Part shown: positions 5,921-12,100 of the stretch, one piece after another
Layout: each line of letters begins with the position of its first letter
Position numbering within the stretch: the first letter of the stretch is position 1
Origin: an uncultured Ideonella sp.
GTDB lineage: Bacteria > Pseudomonadota > Gammaproteobacteria > Burkholderiales > Burkholderiaceae
Assembly: GCA_946479475.1 (NCBI GenBank)
Contig: CAMLGG010000162.1
Location: 1-12,100 of the forward strand
Length of the DNA: 12,100 nt
Direction: 5' to 3'
Translations under genes and position numbers: made by a program
The notes under the pieces: generated by a model
Told to the model about the DNA's origin: nothing
Seen by the model: the letters and a program-made list of their open reading frames with translations, nothing else
Database searches by the model: none

Positions 5921-7285
5921 GTGGAAACCCTCAAGCCAGACGATCCCGACCAGGTCAATCCTCACTACCTGAACCACGTGGTGGAGACGACGGCCCACCA
6001 CGTGGTCGAGGTGACGGAGGACATCGTCACCGGCAGCGGCATCAAGCTGCTGGCCAAGGGCGCGCGCATCGACCCGGCCGTGCGCGAGCGGCTGCTGCAG
6101 CACAAGCTGCGCAAGCCGCTCGAGGACTGCGTGCAGGTCGTGGGCGGCGTCATTCCCGAACGCTTCGGCCCCATCGCCCAGGGCCTGCTGGACAAGCATC
6201 CCCTCATCGCCGCGCTGTGCTCGGCACAGGGCTCGGCGCAGCCGGTGCCGCAATCGCTGACGCGGCTGAAGCTCTCCGGGCCGGTCCAGTCGCTGCTGAC
6301 GGTGTACGCCGACTGGCAGGGCGACCGGCTGGAGCACTCCGTGGGCGTCGCCATGTTCGCCATGGCCCTCGGTCGCCGCCTGGTGCCGGGAGACATCGAG
6401 CGCCACCGGCTGCTCGCGCTGGCCGGCCTGCTGCACGACGTGGGCGAGCTCTACATCGATCCCGGACATCTCAAGCGCGGGGCCAGGCTCGAGCCCGAGC
6501 AATGGCGGCACATCGTGAGCCATCCCGTGATCGCCGACCGCGTGCTGCGGGGCATGGAGGGCGCCGGACCGGCCGTCGCGGGCCTGGTGCTGCTGCACCA
6601 CGAGCGGCTGGATGGCTTCGGCTACCCGCGGGGCGTCTCGGGCGCCGCCCTTTCGCTCGACGCCCAGATCCTCGGGGCGGCCGAATGGCTGATGGCGCTG
6701 GTCGAATCCGGCCTCACCCCGCTGGCCCGCGCCAGCGTGGCCACCCGCATCATCCCCGGCGAGTTCTGCGACGAGGTGGTGCGCACCATCGCCGCCGCCG
6801 CGGTGCAGAGCGAGGAGATGCTCGCCGGCTGGACGCAGCCGACGCCGCTGGAGGATGCGGTGCCGCGCGTGGCCCGCATCGCCGCCACCATGCGGCGCTT
6901 CCGCCAGCACCGGGGCTGGATCGAGGAGCGCATCGCGGCCGCCCGCGGCGAGCTGCGCCAGACGCTGTCGTCGGGCCTGGAGCGCATGCTGCGGCTGCAG
7001 ACGGCCTTCTCGAGCACCGGCCTGGACGCGGCCGACCCCGAGGTGCTGCTGCGCCAGCTGGCCGGCCTGCACGATCCGCTGGTCCACCTGGAGGTCATCA
7101 CCATCGTGGGCGAGATCGAATGGCGGCTGCGCTCGCTGGAGCGCGAGTCGCTGCTGCGCACCGGCCTGGCCGGCGGCGAGAGCGACGCGGTCATGCGCGA
7201 GCTCATCGCCCGGCTGACCGGCCGCCAGGCTCGCCCCGAACCGCCCGACGACCCCGCCGCCCGGTCCGCCGCCGCCAAGGCCTGA
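5921..7285 (+). CDS. HD-GYP domain protein (cyclic-di-GMP phosphodiesterase family, divergent site)
   Basis: This 454-residue cytoplasmic protein has no membrane segment. Residues 20-120 form an N-terminal region with the DIVTGSGIKLLAKG motif often seen ahead of HD-GYP domains. The HD-GYP domain, about 125-275, shows His139, HD at 172-173 in LLHDVGE, HP at 201, HH at 226-227 and DGFGYPRG with GYP at 234-236. Active members hydrolyse cyclic di-GMP to pGpG or GMP at a two- or three-metal centre. Two features are unusual. The lysine of the common HDxGK motif is Glu176. The later AD-x-x-DAL motif reads AEWLMAL, so a conserved metal-side Asp is Glu255. Residues 285-430 are a helical C-terminal extension of unknown role. 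The start is a GTG with a poor ribosome binding site; no better in-frame start lies between it and the phospholipase C gene. Activity is likely but not assured. Confidence 0.85.
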   Translation: METLKPDDPDQVNPHYLNHVVETTAHHVVEVTEDIVTGSGIKLLAKGARIDPAVRERLLQHKLRKPLEDCVQVVGGVIPERFGPIAQGLLDKHPLIAALCSAQGSAQPVPQSLTRLKLSGPVQSLLTVYADWQGDRLEHSVGVAMFAMALGRRLVPGDIERHRLLALAGLLHDVGELYIDPGHLKRGARLEPEQWRHIVSHPVIADRVLRGMEGAGPAVAGLVLLHHERLDGFGYPRGVSGAALSLDAQILGAAEWLMALVESGLTPLARASVATRIIPGEFCDEVVRTIAAAAVQSEEMLAGWTQPTPLEDAVPRVARIAATMRRFRQHRGWIEERIAAARGELRQTLSSGLERMLRLQTAFSSTGLDAADPEVLLRQLAGLHDPLVHLEVITIVGEIEWRLRSLERESLLRTGLAGGESDAVMRELIARLTGRQARPEPPDDPAARSAAAKA

Positions 7286-7309
7286 GGCCGCGCTGCGCAG
7301 GCCGCGCGA

Positions 7310-7338
7310 TTGCCTGCCGCGGCCGTTCGGGCTAGTGT
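7310..7338 (+). promoter_or_regulatory. Candidate sigma-70 promoter giving a leaderless mRNA
   Basis: TTGCCT (7310-7315), a 17-base spacer and TAGTGT (7333-7338) resemble -35 and -10 elements, matching 4 of 6 and 3 of 6 consensus positions. The expected start falls at or next to the ATG at 7345. The gene lacks a Shine-Dalgarno sequence, which fits leaderless translation. Confidence 0.4.
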
Positions 7339-7344
7339 GCTGCC

Positions 7345-8295
7345 ATGTCCGTGACGCCGAGCCTGCCCAGCGTCGAGCTGGCCGCCGCGCTGGCCGAAGA
7401 AGGCCGGCGTGTCCTGATGGGCCATTGGGTGAACGCCTCGGTCGAGCCGCTGCAGCGCAGCCTCGAGACCCTGCGGCAGCTCGAGCTCGCCGGCGAGTGG
7501 GGGCCGGCAGCTCACCGGCTGGCGGTCGAGGCACTGTCCTGGCTGAACCTGGCGCTGGATGCCAGCGGCCGCCTCGTCGCCGCGGCCGATGCCCGCTCCG
7601 AGCTGCAACGCCGGCTGGGCGGGCTGACGGACACGCTGACCGGCGCCATGGCGCTGTGGTCGATCGGCTGCGCGGGCCAGCTGCGAGGCGATGTCGGCGC
7701 CATGCTTTCGGTCGGCCAGCGTGCGTCGACGCTGATGCAAGAGCAGGACGCGCTGCCGGCCGCTGCCGCGCATCACGCCCTCATGGGCTGGGCCCTGGTG
7801 ATGGATGGCGAGGCCGACGAGGGGCTGGACGAGCTGCACGCCAGTGCTGTCCAGCGCCGCCGGCATGGCTCGGCGGTGGACCTCCCCTGGCTGATGGCGA
7901 CTTGCGCCGAGGCCCGGCTCGCCGCCGGCGCGCTGGAGGCCGCTGCCCGCGACCTCGAATCGGCCCATGCCGCCCTCGCCGGCGGCGCCACGGGCTTCAT
8001 GCGGGGTCTGGCCTGGCGCGTGCGCGGCAACCTGCGATGGGCTGCCGGCGAGGGCCTGGCGGCGGCCCGCGCCGACTGGGAGCAAGCCCTGTCCGCTGAC
8101 CGCGCCGCGGGTGCGCCGCTTTGCGAGCTGCAGACCCTGCTGGTGCTCGGCCGCGCCCTCGCGGCCTCCGGCGAGAAGGCGCAGGCGCGCGAGGGACTGC
8201 GCGAAGTGCTTGCCCGCCTGGACTCCAGCTGCTGCGGCGACGAGCCCTGCCCATTGCTGGACATTGCCCGGCGCCAGCTCTCGGCCTGGGGCTGA
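7345..8295 (+). CDS. TPR-like alpha-helical repeat protein of unknown function
   Basis: This 316-residue soluble protein has no signal peptide or membrane segment. It is almost entirely helical and built from repeated pairs of Ala/Leu-rich amphipathic helices. Examples are the segments around residues 55-75, 100-130, 138-165, 183-210, 219-250 and 260-290, with TPR-like small residues at helix packing positions. The pattern resembles the tetratricopeptide solenoid at the C-terminus of large ATP-binding regulators such as the MalT or class III cyclase types, but no ATPase, cyclase or DNA-binding domain is present. The C-terminus carries a small cysteine cluster (Cys296, Cys297, Cys302 in CCGDEPC) that could bind metal or form disulfides. 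It lies 59 bases after the HD-GYP gene in the same direction. No obvious ribosome binding site precedes the ATG, and a promoter is predicted immediately upstream. A scaffold or protein-interaction role is inferred; the partner is unknown. Confidence 0.75.
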   Translation: MSVTPSLPSVELAAALAEEGRRVLMGHWVNASVEPLQRSLETLRQLELAGEWGPAAHRLAVEALSWLNLALDASGRLVAAADARSELQRRLGGLTDTLTGAMALWSIGCAGQLRGDVGAMLSVGQRASTLMQEQDALPAAAAHHALMGWALVMDGEADEGLDELHASAVQRRRHGSAVDLPWLMATCAEARLAAGALEAAARDLESAHAALAGGATGFMRGLAWRVRGNLRWAAGEGLAAARADWEQALSADRAAGAPLCELQTLLVLGRALAASGEKAQAREGLREVLARLDSSCCGDEPCPLLDIARRQLSAWG

Positions 8296-8313
8296 GGCGA
8301 CCGGGCCGACCGG

Positions 8314-8345
8314 GCACGGTTCAACGTGCACCTCGCGTTGCGAGG
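8314..8345 (+). terminator. Tandem small hairpins after the TPR-like gene
   Basis: Two short stems lie 18 bases past the stop: GCACG/CGTGC (8314-8329, 6-base loop) and CCTCGC/GCGAGG (8331-8345, 3-base loop). There is no U run, so if this is a termination site it is weak or Rho-assisted. Confidence 0.3.
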
Positions 8346-8473
8346 CTGCTCCGGGCAGGCTCGAAGGAAACGTCGAACGGCCCGCACCGATGCCTGTGCG
8401 ATTGTTCAGGCGTCTCGCTCACCACGATGCGTCCACTTGTGACGTTATTCAGCAGTGGTTGCACCGTGTTTCG

Positions 8474-8496
8474 AAGCGATCGACTGACAATCGCTT
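8474..8496 (+). promoter_or_regulatory. Dyad AAGCGAT/ATCGCTT upstream of the proline-tethered lipoprotein gene
   Basis: Perfect 7-bp arms (8474-8480 and 8490-8496) with a 9-base centre lie about 40 bases before the lipoprotein start. The surrounding 8400-8525 segment is visibly less GC-rich than the genes, as expected for a promoter region. GACAAT at 8486-8491 resembles a -10, but no -35 stands at the right distance. It could be an operator or a leader hairpin. Confidence 0.3.
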
Positions 8497-8538
8497 GCGA
8501 GCTTCTTGCCGCATGAAGTTTCGATGGAAAGAGAAGAG

Positions 8539-9756
8539 ATGCCGATCGCCCGGAACACCGCCTCCAGTGCCCGCCTGGCCGTGCTCGCCTTGCTGATGGC
8601 AAGCGTTGCCTCCTGCGGGGGAAGCGGGTCGCCCTCAGGCAGCGATTCGACGCCACCGCCGGCGCCGGCCCCTGGGCCTGCAGATCCTCCGCCCCCTCCG
8701 CCTCCAACCGCCGCCTCCATCAATGCCGCCCTCGGCATGCCCGACCGGCTGCTGGGCGGACTGGGCGCCGGCAACCCGATCGCGGACATGACGAGCCAGC
8801 AGATCCAGCCGGACATCATCGACACCTACCTGGTGGGGGTCGGCAGTGGCTCGTGGCCGACGTGGAACAGCCCGGACGGGGCCTACGTCAGCTACGTCTC
8901 CGCGAACGTGAAGGCCGCCGGCGCGGTGCCCATGTTCACGCTCTACCAGATGGCCTCGCGGGGCGAAGGCAACCTGGACGCCGTGAACGACGCGAGCTTC
9001 ATGGCCAGCTACTGGTCACAGGCCAAGTTGATGTACCAGAAGATCGGCGCGACGGACTCGCCCGCGCTCGTCAACCTGGAGCCCGACTTCTGGGGCTTCG
9101 CGATGGCAGCCGCCCCCGATGGCGACCCGGCGAAGCTGCCGGCACGCGTGAGCATGGTGACCGAGTGCGCGGGCCTGCCGGACAACGTCGCTGGCCTGGC
9201 GGGGTGCCTGCTGACGCTCGGGCGCACCTATGCGCCCAAGGCCAGGATGGGATTCCCGCCGTCCTTCTGGGGCCGGGACGCCACGACGGTCGGCAACTTC
9301 ATGCTGAAGCTGGGGGCAGACCAGGCCGACTTCATCGTGGCCCAGACGAGCGACCGCGACGCCGGCTGCTTCGAGGCCGCCCCGCCCCCGGCCGAGTGCG
9401 CGGGGCGCGGCACCGGGCCGTTCTACTGGGACGAGGCCAACGTGGCCACGCCCAACTTCCAGCAGGACCTCGCCGAGTGGGGCGCCGTGCGCAGCATGCT
9501 GGCCGACCTGCCCATCCTGTACTGGCAGACGCCCCTCGGCGTGCCCTCGTCCACCCCCGGCGGCACGCCCGGACACTACCGGGACAACCACGTCCAGTAC
9601 ATGCTCACGCACGCGACGGAGTACACCGCCGGCGGCGTGTTCGCGATCGTGTTCAGCGGCGGCGGCAGCACCTCGGCCAACATCACCACCGACGGCGGGC
9701 AGTTCGCCCGGCTGTTCAAGGCCTACCTGGCCAACCCGGCCCCGCTCGCTCGCTGA
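8539..9756 (+). CDS. Proline-tethered lipoprotein of unknown function, possibly a TIM-barrel glycosidase-like domain
   Basis: This 405-residue protein has a lipoprotein signal peptide with basic residues at 5 and 12, a hydrophobic core and lipobox VASC with Cys26. A Gly/Ser and then Pro-rich tether (about 27-57) includes a run of seven prolines and lifts the rest off the membrane. The domain from about 60 to 400 is not one I can name. Alternating hydrophobic strands and helices, with acids and aromatics at strand ends, suggest a glycosidase-like barrel: VPMFTLYQMA, LVNLEPDFWGF (Glu181, Asp183), ARMGFPPSFWG, DFIVAQTSDRD, FYWDEA (Asp298, Glu299), LPILYWQTPLG and GVFAIVFSGGG. Four cysteines (210, 223, 277, 287) could form disulfides. 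I chose the ATG at 8539 for the signal peptide and the purine-rich GAAAGAG upstream; starts at 8524 (ATG) and 8506 (TTG) are in frame and possible. It appears to be a single-gene unit. Glycoside hydrolase activity is a guess. Confidence 0.75.
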   Translation: MPIARNTASSARLAVLALLMASVASCGGSGSPSGSDSTPPPAPAPGPADPPPPPPPTAASINAALGMPDRLLGGLGAGNPIADMTSQQIQPDIIDTYLVGVGSGSWPTWNSPDGAYVSYVSANVKAAGAVPMFTLYQMASRGEGNLDAVNDASFMASYWSQAKLMYQKIGATDSPALVNLEPDFWGFAMAAAPDGDPAKLPARVSMVTECAGLPDNVAGLAGCLLTLGRTYAPKARMGFPPSFWGRDATTVGNFMLKLGADQADFIVAQTSDRDAGCFEAAPPPAECAGRGTGPFYWDEANVATPNFQQDLAEWGAVRSMLADLPILYWQTPLGVPSSTPGGTPGHYRDNHVQYMLTHATEYTAGGVFAIVFSGGGSTSANITTDGGQFARLFKAYLANPAPLAR

Positions 9757-9763
9757 GGGCGAC

Positions 9764-9805
9764 GGCGAGCGGTGGCCGACCCCGCTGGAGGTGGCCGCGC
9801 TCGCC
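9764..9805. terminator. Possible hairpin between convergent genes
   Basis: GGCGAGCG (9764-9771) pairs perfectly with CGCTCGCC (9798-9805), with an inner GGCC/GGCC pairing. It begins 7 bases after the plus-strand stop and lies about 90 bases beyond the minus-strand stop at 9898, so it could serve both converging genes. No U run follows on either strand. The rest of the 141-base gap shows nothing recognisable. Confidence 0.3.
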
Positions 9806-9897
9806 TTCGATGCGTCGACCTGCCACGAGCTCGACCCGCTCAGCGCCCTGCAGCGTGGGGCTGAGGTGAACGAGGGAGACCTGGGTCGGTTGGAAGC

Positions 9898-11559
9898 CTA
9901 CCTGGCGCCTTGTGGAGCATGTGGCCTCGCGAGATGCCGGGCCAGGCGCAACGAACCCTTCTGGATGGAGACCAGGAGGCCAAGTGCCAATCCGGGCGCC
10001 ACCCACAGCGCCGTCAGGGGCGGCAGGCCGTGGCGCACGAGCGTGGGAGTGAAGGCCAGGACGAGGGAGGACAGCACCAGGCGATACCCTGCGCGCCGTG
10101 CCATCCACGACATCAGCGTTGGCAGGCCGATGGTGCAGAGCGCCAGGCTCGCGATCGCAGCCAGCGGGCGGGCATGCCAGGCTCCATCGAAGACCTTCTC
10201 CGGTTCAAGCAGGCGCTGAAGGTGCGCCTGCATTCCCGCCAGGATCCAGACCGCCAGCGGGAGCCACCAGCGAGCATCCGCGAAGAGGTGAAGGGCTGCG
10301 GCCGCATAGCACCACAGCGCGATGGCGACGAGGCCCTGGTCGGCGGTCTCGGGCAGGCCCAGCTGCAGGCCCAGGAAGACAACCGTCAGCAACGCGACGA
10401 CCCAGAACGCGTCTTCGGAGAAGGACTCCACCTGCAAGCCGCCAGCCGCCAGGGCCAGCAGGCCGATGCCCAGCCATGGCCACCAACGGCCAAGGCGGTA
10501 CAGGCGCCACGTCGTCACCCAGCGCGCTGGCACTGCGAATCGCCGCCCGATGTACAGGAGGTGGAGGGCGAACTGCAGGACAAACACACCCGCGAACGCC
10601 AGCGCGGCCGCTCCTACGGTGCCCCACATGGCGCCCTCGCCACTTCGGGTCAGGCCCCAGCCGAAGCAGAAGATCAGGGCCGCCATGGCCGCCGTGCGCA
10701 CCCACAACCCCTGGCCGAGCAGGTCGAGGAAGTGCTTCTGGCTGTCGAGTCCTATGCCCATGCGGCGTAGCAGCGAGCCGCCGGCCGATTCGAGCTGCCG
10801 ATGCAGATGCACGCCCATCAGGGACGCGATCAACAGGGCTCGCAGGTTCCTGCCCTTGCCGAAGAGCGCATGGATGGCCAGCGCCTCGGCGTGCTTGCGC
10901 AGCGTGGCCGGATCGGTCACGCGGCGCTCCAGGCCGTCGAGTGCCTCGTGCAGTGCCGCGGCACGCTCCGCCCCCAGCACGCGGAAGCTGCGAAAGTCAT
11001 CCAGCCAGCCGAAATGCGCCTGCAGCATCACCTGCACCTCCGCCGGCAGCCTCGGCGTGCGCAAGACGAAGTCCGCGAAGCGAATGGAAGCTTCGGCCTC
11101 CTGCGTCAGGGGCAGGTCATGCAGTTGTCGGTTCAGGGTGGGCAGGTAGGACACCAAGGCTTGCCCCGAACTCGCGTGCAGCTCGAGCAACCGATGGCAC
11201 AAGGCTTCGGGCGTGGTCGGGGCATCGGCCTGCTCCGGCTCGACGGCAACAAGTGCCGGCGCCACTGCAGTGCCTTCGGGACTCGCGGGGGCACCGATCG
11301 GGGGGCCGGCCGGCTCCAGGGCATCCGTCTCGGCCGCCGCGGGCTCGGCGACCGGCGCATCCGTCGCGCCGGCCTGCTCCGCCTGTTGCTGCCGCCACCG
11401 CGCCTGCCGCTGAACTCGATCGTAGGCTTCACGCAAGGCCTGGTAGCCCGCGGGATCATCATCCGGCCGCGTTGATCGCAGCCTGCTCGCATAGGCACGC
11501 TTGATGGCGATCAGATCATCCGTCGGGCCCTCGAGGCCGAGGCGTTGCCAGTCGTTCAT
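9898..11559 (-). CDS. Polytopic membrane protein with N-terminal J-like domain (HscC partner candidate)
   Basis: This 553-residue protein opens with a compact J-like domain. WQRLGLEGPTDDLIAIKRAYASRLR (residues 4-28) corresponds to helices I and II, and residues 36-49 (DPAGYQALREAYDR) to helix III. The HPD loop of classical DnaJ proteins, which triggers Hsp70 ATP hydrolysis, is RPD at residues 31-33. An Ala/Pro/Glu-rich linker (about 56-116) and a soluble helical segment (117-285) follow. About eight or nine hydrophobic helices then make up residues 288-531, for example 288-306, 311-337, 359-376, 385-401, 408-426, 466-485 and 515-531. The protein should sit in the inner membrane with the J-like domain in the cytoplasm. 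Its start lies 21 bases after the HscC stop with no clear Shine-Dalgarno, which suggests co-transcription and perhaps coupled translation. In E. coli, HscC works with membrane-anchored J proteins (DjlB, DjlC), so a co-chaperone role is inferred from family and context. Confidence 0.82.
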   Translation of the reverse strand: MNDWQRLGLEGPTDDLIAIKRAYASRLRSTRPDDDPAGYQALREAYDRVQRQARWRQQQAEQAGATDAPVAEPAAAETDALEPAGPPIGAPASPEGTAVAPALVAVEPEQADAPTTPEALCHRLLELHASSGQALVSYLPTLNRQLHDLPLTQEAEASIRFADFVLRTPRLPAEVQVMLQAHFGWLDDFRSFRVLGAERAAALHEALDGLERRVTDPATLRKHAEALAIHALFGKGRNLRALLIASLMGVHLHRQLESAGGSLLRRMGIGLDSQKHFLDLLGQGLWVRTAAMAALIFCFGWGLTRSGEGAMWGTVGAAALAFAGVFVLQFALHLLYIGRRFAVPARWVTTWRLYRLGRWWPWLGIGLLALAAGGLQVESFSEDAFWVVALLTVVFLGLQLGLPETADQGLVAIALWCYAAAALHLFADARWWLPLAVWILAGMQAHLQRLLEPEKVFDGAWHARPLAAIASLALCTIGLPTLMSWMARRAGYRLVLSSLVLAFTPTLVRHGLPPLTALWVAPGLALGLLVSIQKGSLRLARHLARPHAPQGAR

Positions 11560-11580
11560 GGCTTGGTCTGGCTTGCGGGG

Positions 11581-12099
11581 CTAGAAGCGGAAGCTGCCGT
11601 CGATGCCGTCGAGCGCCTTCTGGAACTCGTGCCTCGCCGAACGAATCGCACGCGGATCCTGACCATTCAGGATGGTCTCGAACTGGGCCATCCAGTGCTG
11701 GATCGCATGGCGCTCTTCGCCCAGCCGATCCTCGTACAAGCGCTTCGCACGCTCGATCAGGTAGCGGTTCTCCTCCTCGTCGCGCGGGTGGCGCTTGAGC
11801 AGACGCAGCTTCTCGAGCGCCGCCGCCAGCTCGGCACTCGACATCTGGTCTTCCGAGTTGCGGATCACCGTGTTGGCCGTTCTTCCACCCTGCATCTCGC
11901 GAGCGTCCACCTCGAGCAGCCCATTGGCGTCGTAGGTGAAGCGAACCTCCACGCCGGCGTGCCCGGCCGGCGCGGGCGGGACTTCGACATCCAGGGTGCC
12001 GAGTTGCAGGTTCTCGGATCCGACAGGCGACTCGCCCTGCCGGATGTCCAGCCGGATCACCTTCTGGTTAGGGGTCACGGTCGAGTAGTGCTGCACGCG
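11581..12099 (-). CDS. hscC: HscC-type Hsp70 chaperone, C-terminal part (cut by window edge)
   Basis: Only the last 172 or so residues are present; the reading frame stays open to the edge and the ATPase domain lies beyond it. The visible start is inside the substrate-binding beta domain: YSTV-x-PNQ, a DIRQGES segment, NLQLG and VPPAPAG, then VEVRFTYDANGLLEVDA, which is the typical Hsp70 beta-sandwich signature. A short helical lid follows, with LLKRHPRDEEENR and a second helix pair ending DGIDGSFRF. The lid is short and lacks the EEVD-like or acidic tail of DnaK. This length, the PPAPAG form and the RHPRDEEEN-type segment match HscC proteins rather than DnaK or HscA. The gene is followed 21 bases later by the J-like membrane protein. 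The first in-frame GTG at 12096 is an internal valine, not a start. Confidence 0.88.
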   Translation of the reverse strand, partial: RVQHYSTVTPNQKVIRLDIRQGESPVGSENLQLGTLDVEVPPAPAGHAGVEVRFTYDANGLLEVDAREMQGGRTANTVIRNSEDQMSSAELAAALEKLRLLKRHPRDEEENRYLIERAKRLYEDRLGEERHAIQHWMAQFETILNGQDPRAIRSARHEFQKALDGIDGSFRF

Positions 12100-12100
12100 C

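Noticed and set aside
5852..8331. Minus-strand open frames of 560 and 569 residues over the HD-GYP and TPR-like genes
   Set aside because: They are shadows of the plus-strand genes. The first even reads through the promoter region of the HD-GYP gene, and neither has a recognisable start, ribosome binding site or domain.
9791..10219. Plus-strand ORF of 142 residues downstream of the proline-tethered lipoprotein
   Set aside because: Most of it is antisense to the J-like membrane protein gene, and it lacks a ribosome binding site and any motif.
10098..11504. Plus-strand open frame of 468 residues opposite the J-like membrane protein
   Set aside because: Arg/Pro/Ala-rich antisense translation. 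The opposite strand has a J-like domain and clear membrane helices.

Overview
The window is very GC-rich DNA with strong third-position G/C bias, Tat- and Sec-exported enzymes, lipoproteins and an HscC-type Hsp70. It starts with a dispersed palindromic repeat that I know from high-GC betaproteobacteria. Together these suggest the chromosome of a Burkholderiales bacterium, perhaps near Rubrivivax, Leptothrix or Methylibium. That placement is inference. No tRNA, rRNA, CRISPR, insertion sequence or phage gene is visible.

Layout. Positions 1-364 carry two copies of the palindromic repeat, a short degenerate tandem array and a hairpin terminator for the leftward gene that follows. A secreted S15 Xaa-Pro dipeptidyl-peptidase-like enzyme (365-2179, minus) is transcribed away from a lipoprotein with a DJ-1/PfpI (GlxA-type) domain (2479-3612, plus). 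The roughly 300-base region between them holds several dyads and a candidate promoter. Next comes a Tat-exported, phosphocholine-type phospholipase C (3700-5814, plus), preceded by a candidate Pho box with a well-placed -10. Then follow a divergent HD-GYP protein (5921-7285), a soluble TPR-like helical-repeat protein (7345-8295) that probably has a leaderless mRNA, and an unrecognised lipoprotein with a proline-rich tether (8539-9756). At the right end, on the minus strand, are a polytopic membrane protein with a J-like N-terminus (9898-11559) and the C-terminal part of an HscC-type Hsp70 (11581 to the edge). These two look like one operon, transcribed convergently with the lipoprotein gene.

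How the genes fit together. Three products act outside the cytoplasm: the peptidase, the phospholipase and the DJ-1-like lipoprotein. The phospholipase is best explained as a phosphate-scavenging exoenzyme under PhoB. The HD-GYP protein belongs to cyclic-di-GMP turnover but lacks several residues usual in active enzymes. The HscC/J pair is a specialised chaperone system with a membrane-anchored co-chaperone. I do not see one obviously new multi-gene system. The best leads are the J-like membrane partner of HscC with RPD in place of HPD, the putative Pho box, the membrane-tethered DJ-1 domain, the altered HD-GYP site and the unrecognised lipoprotein.
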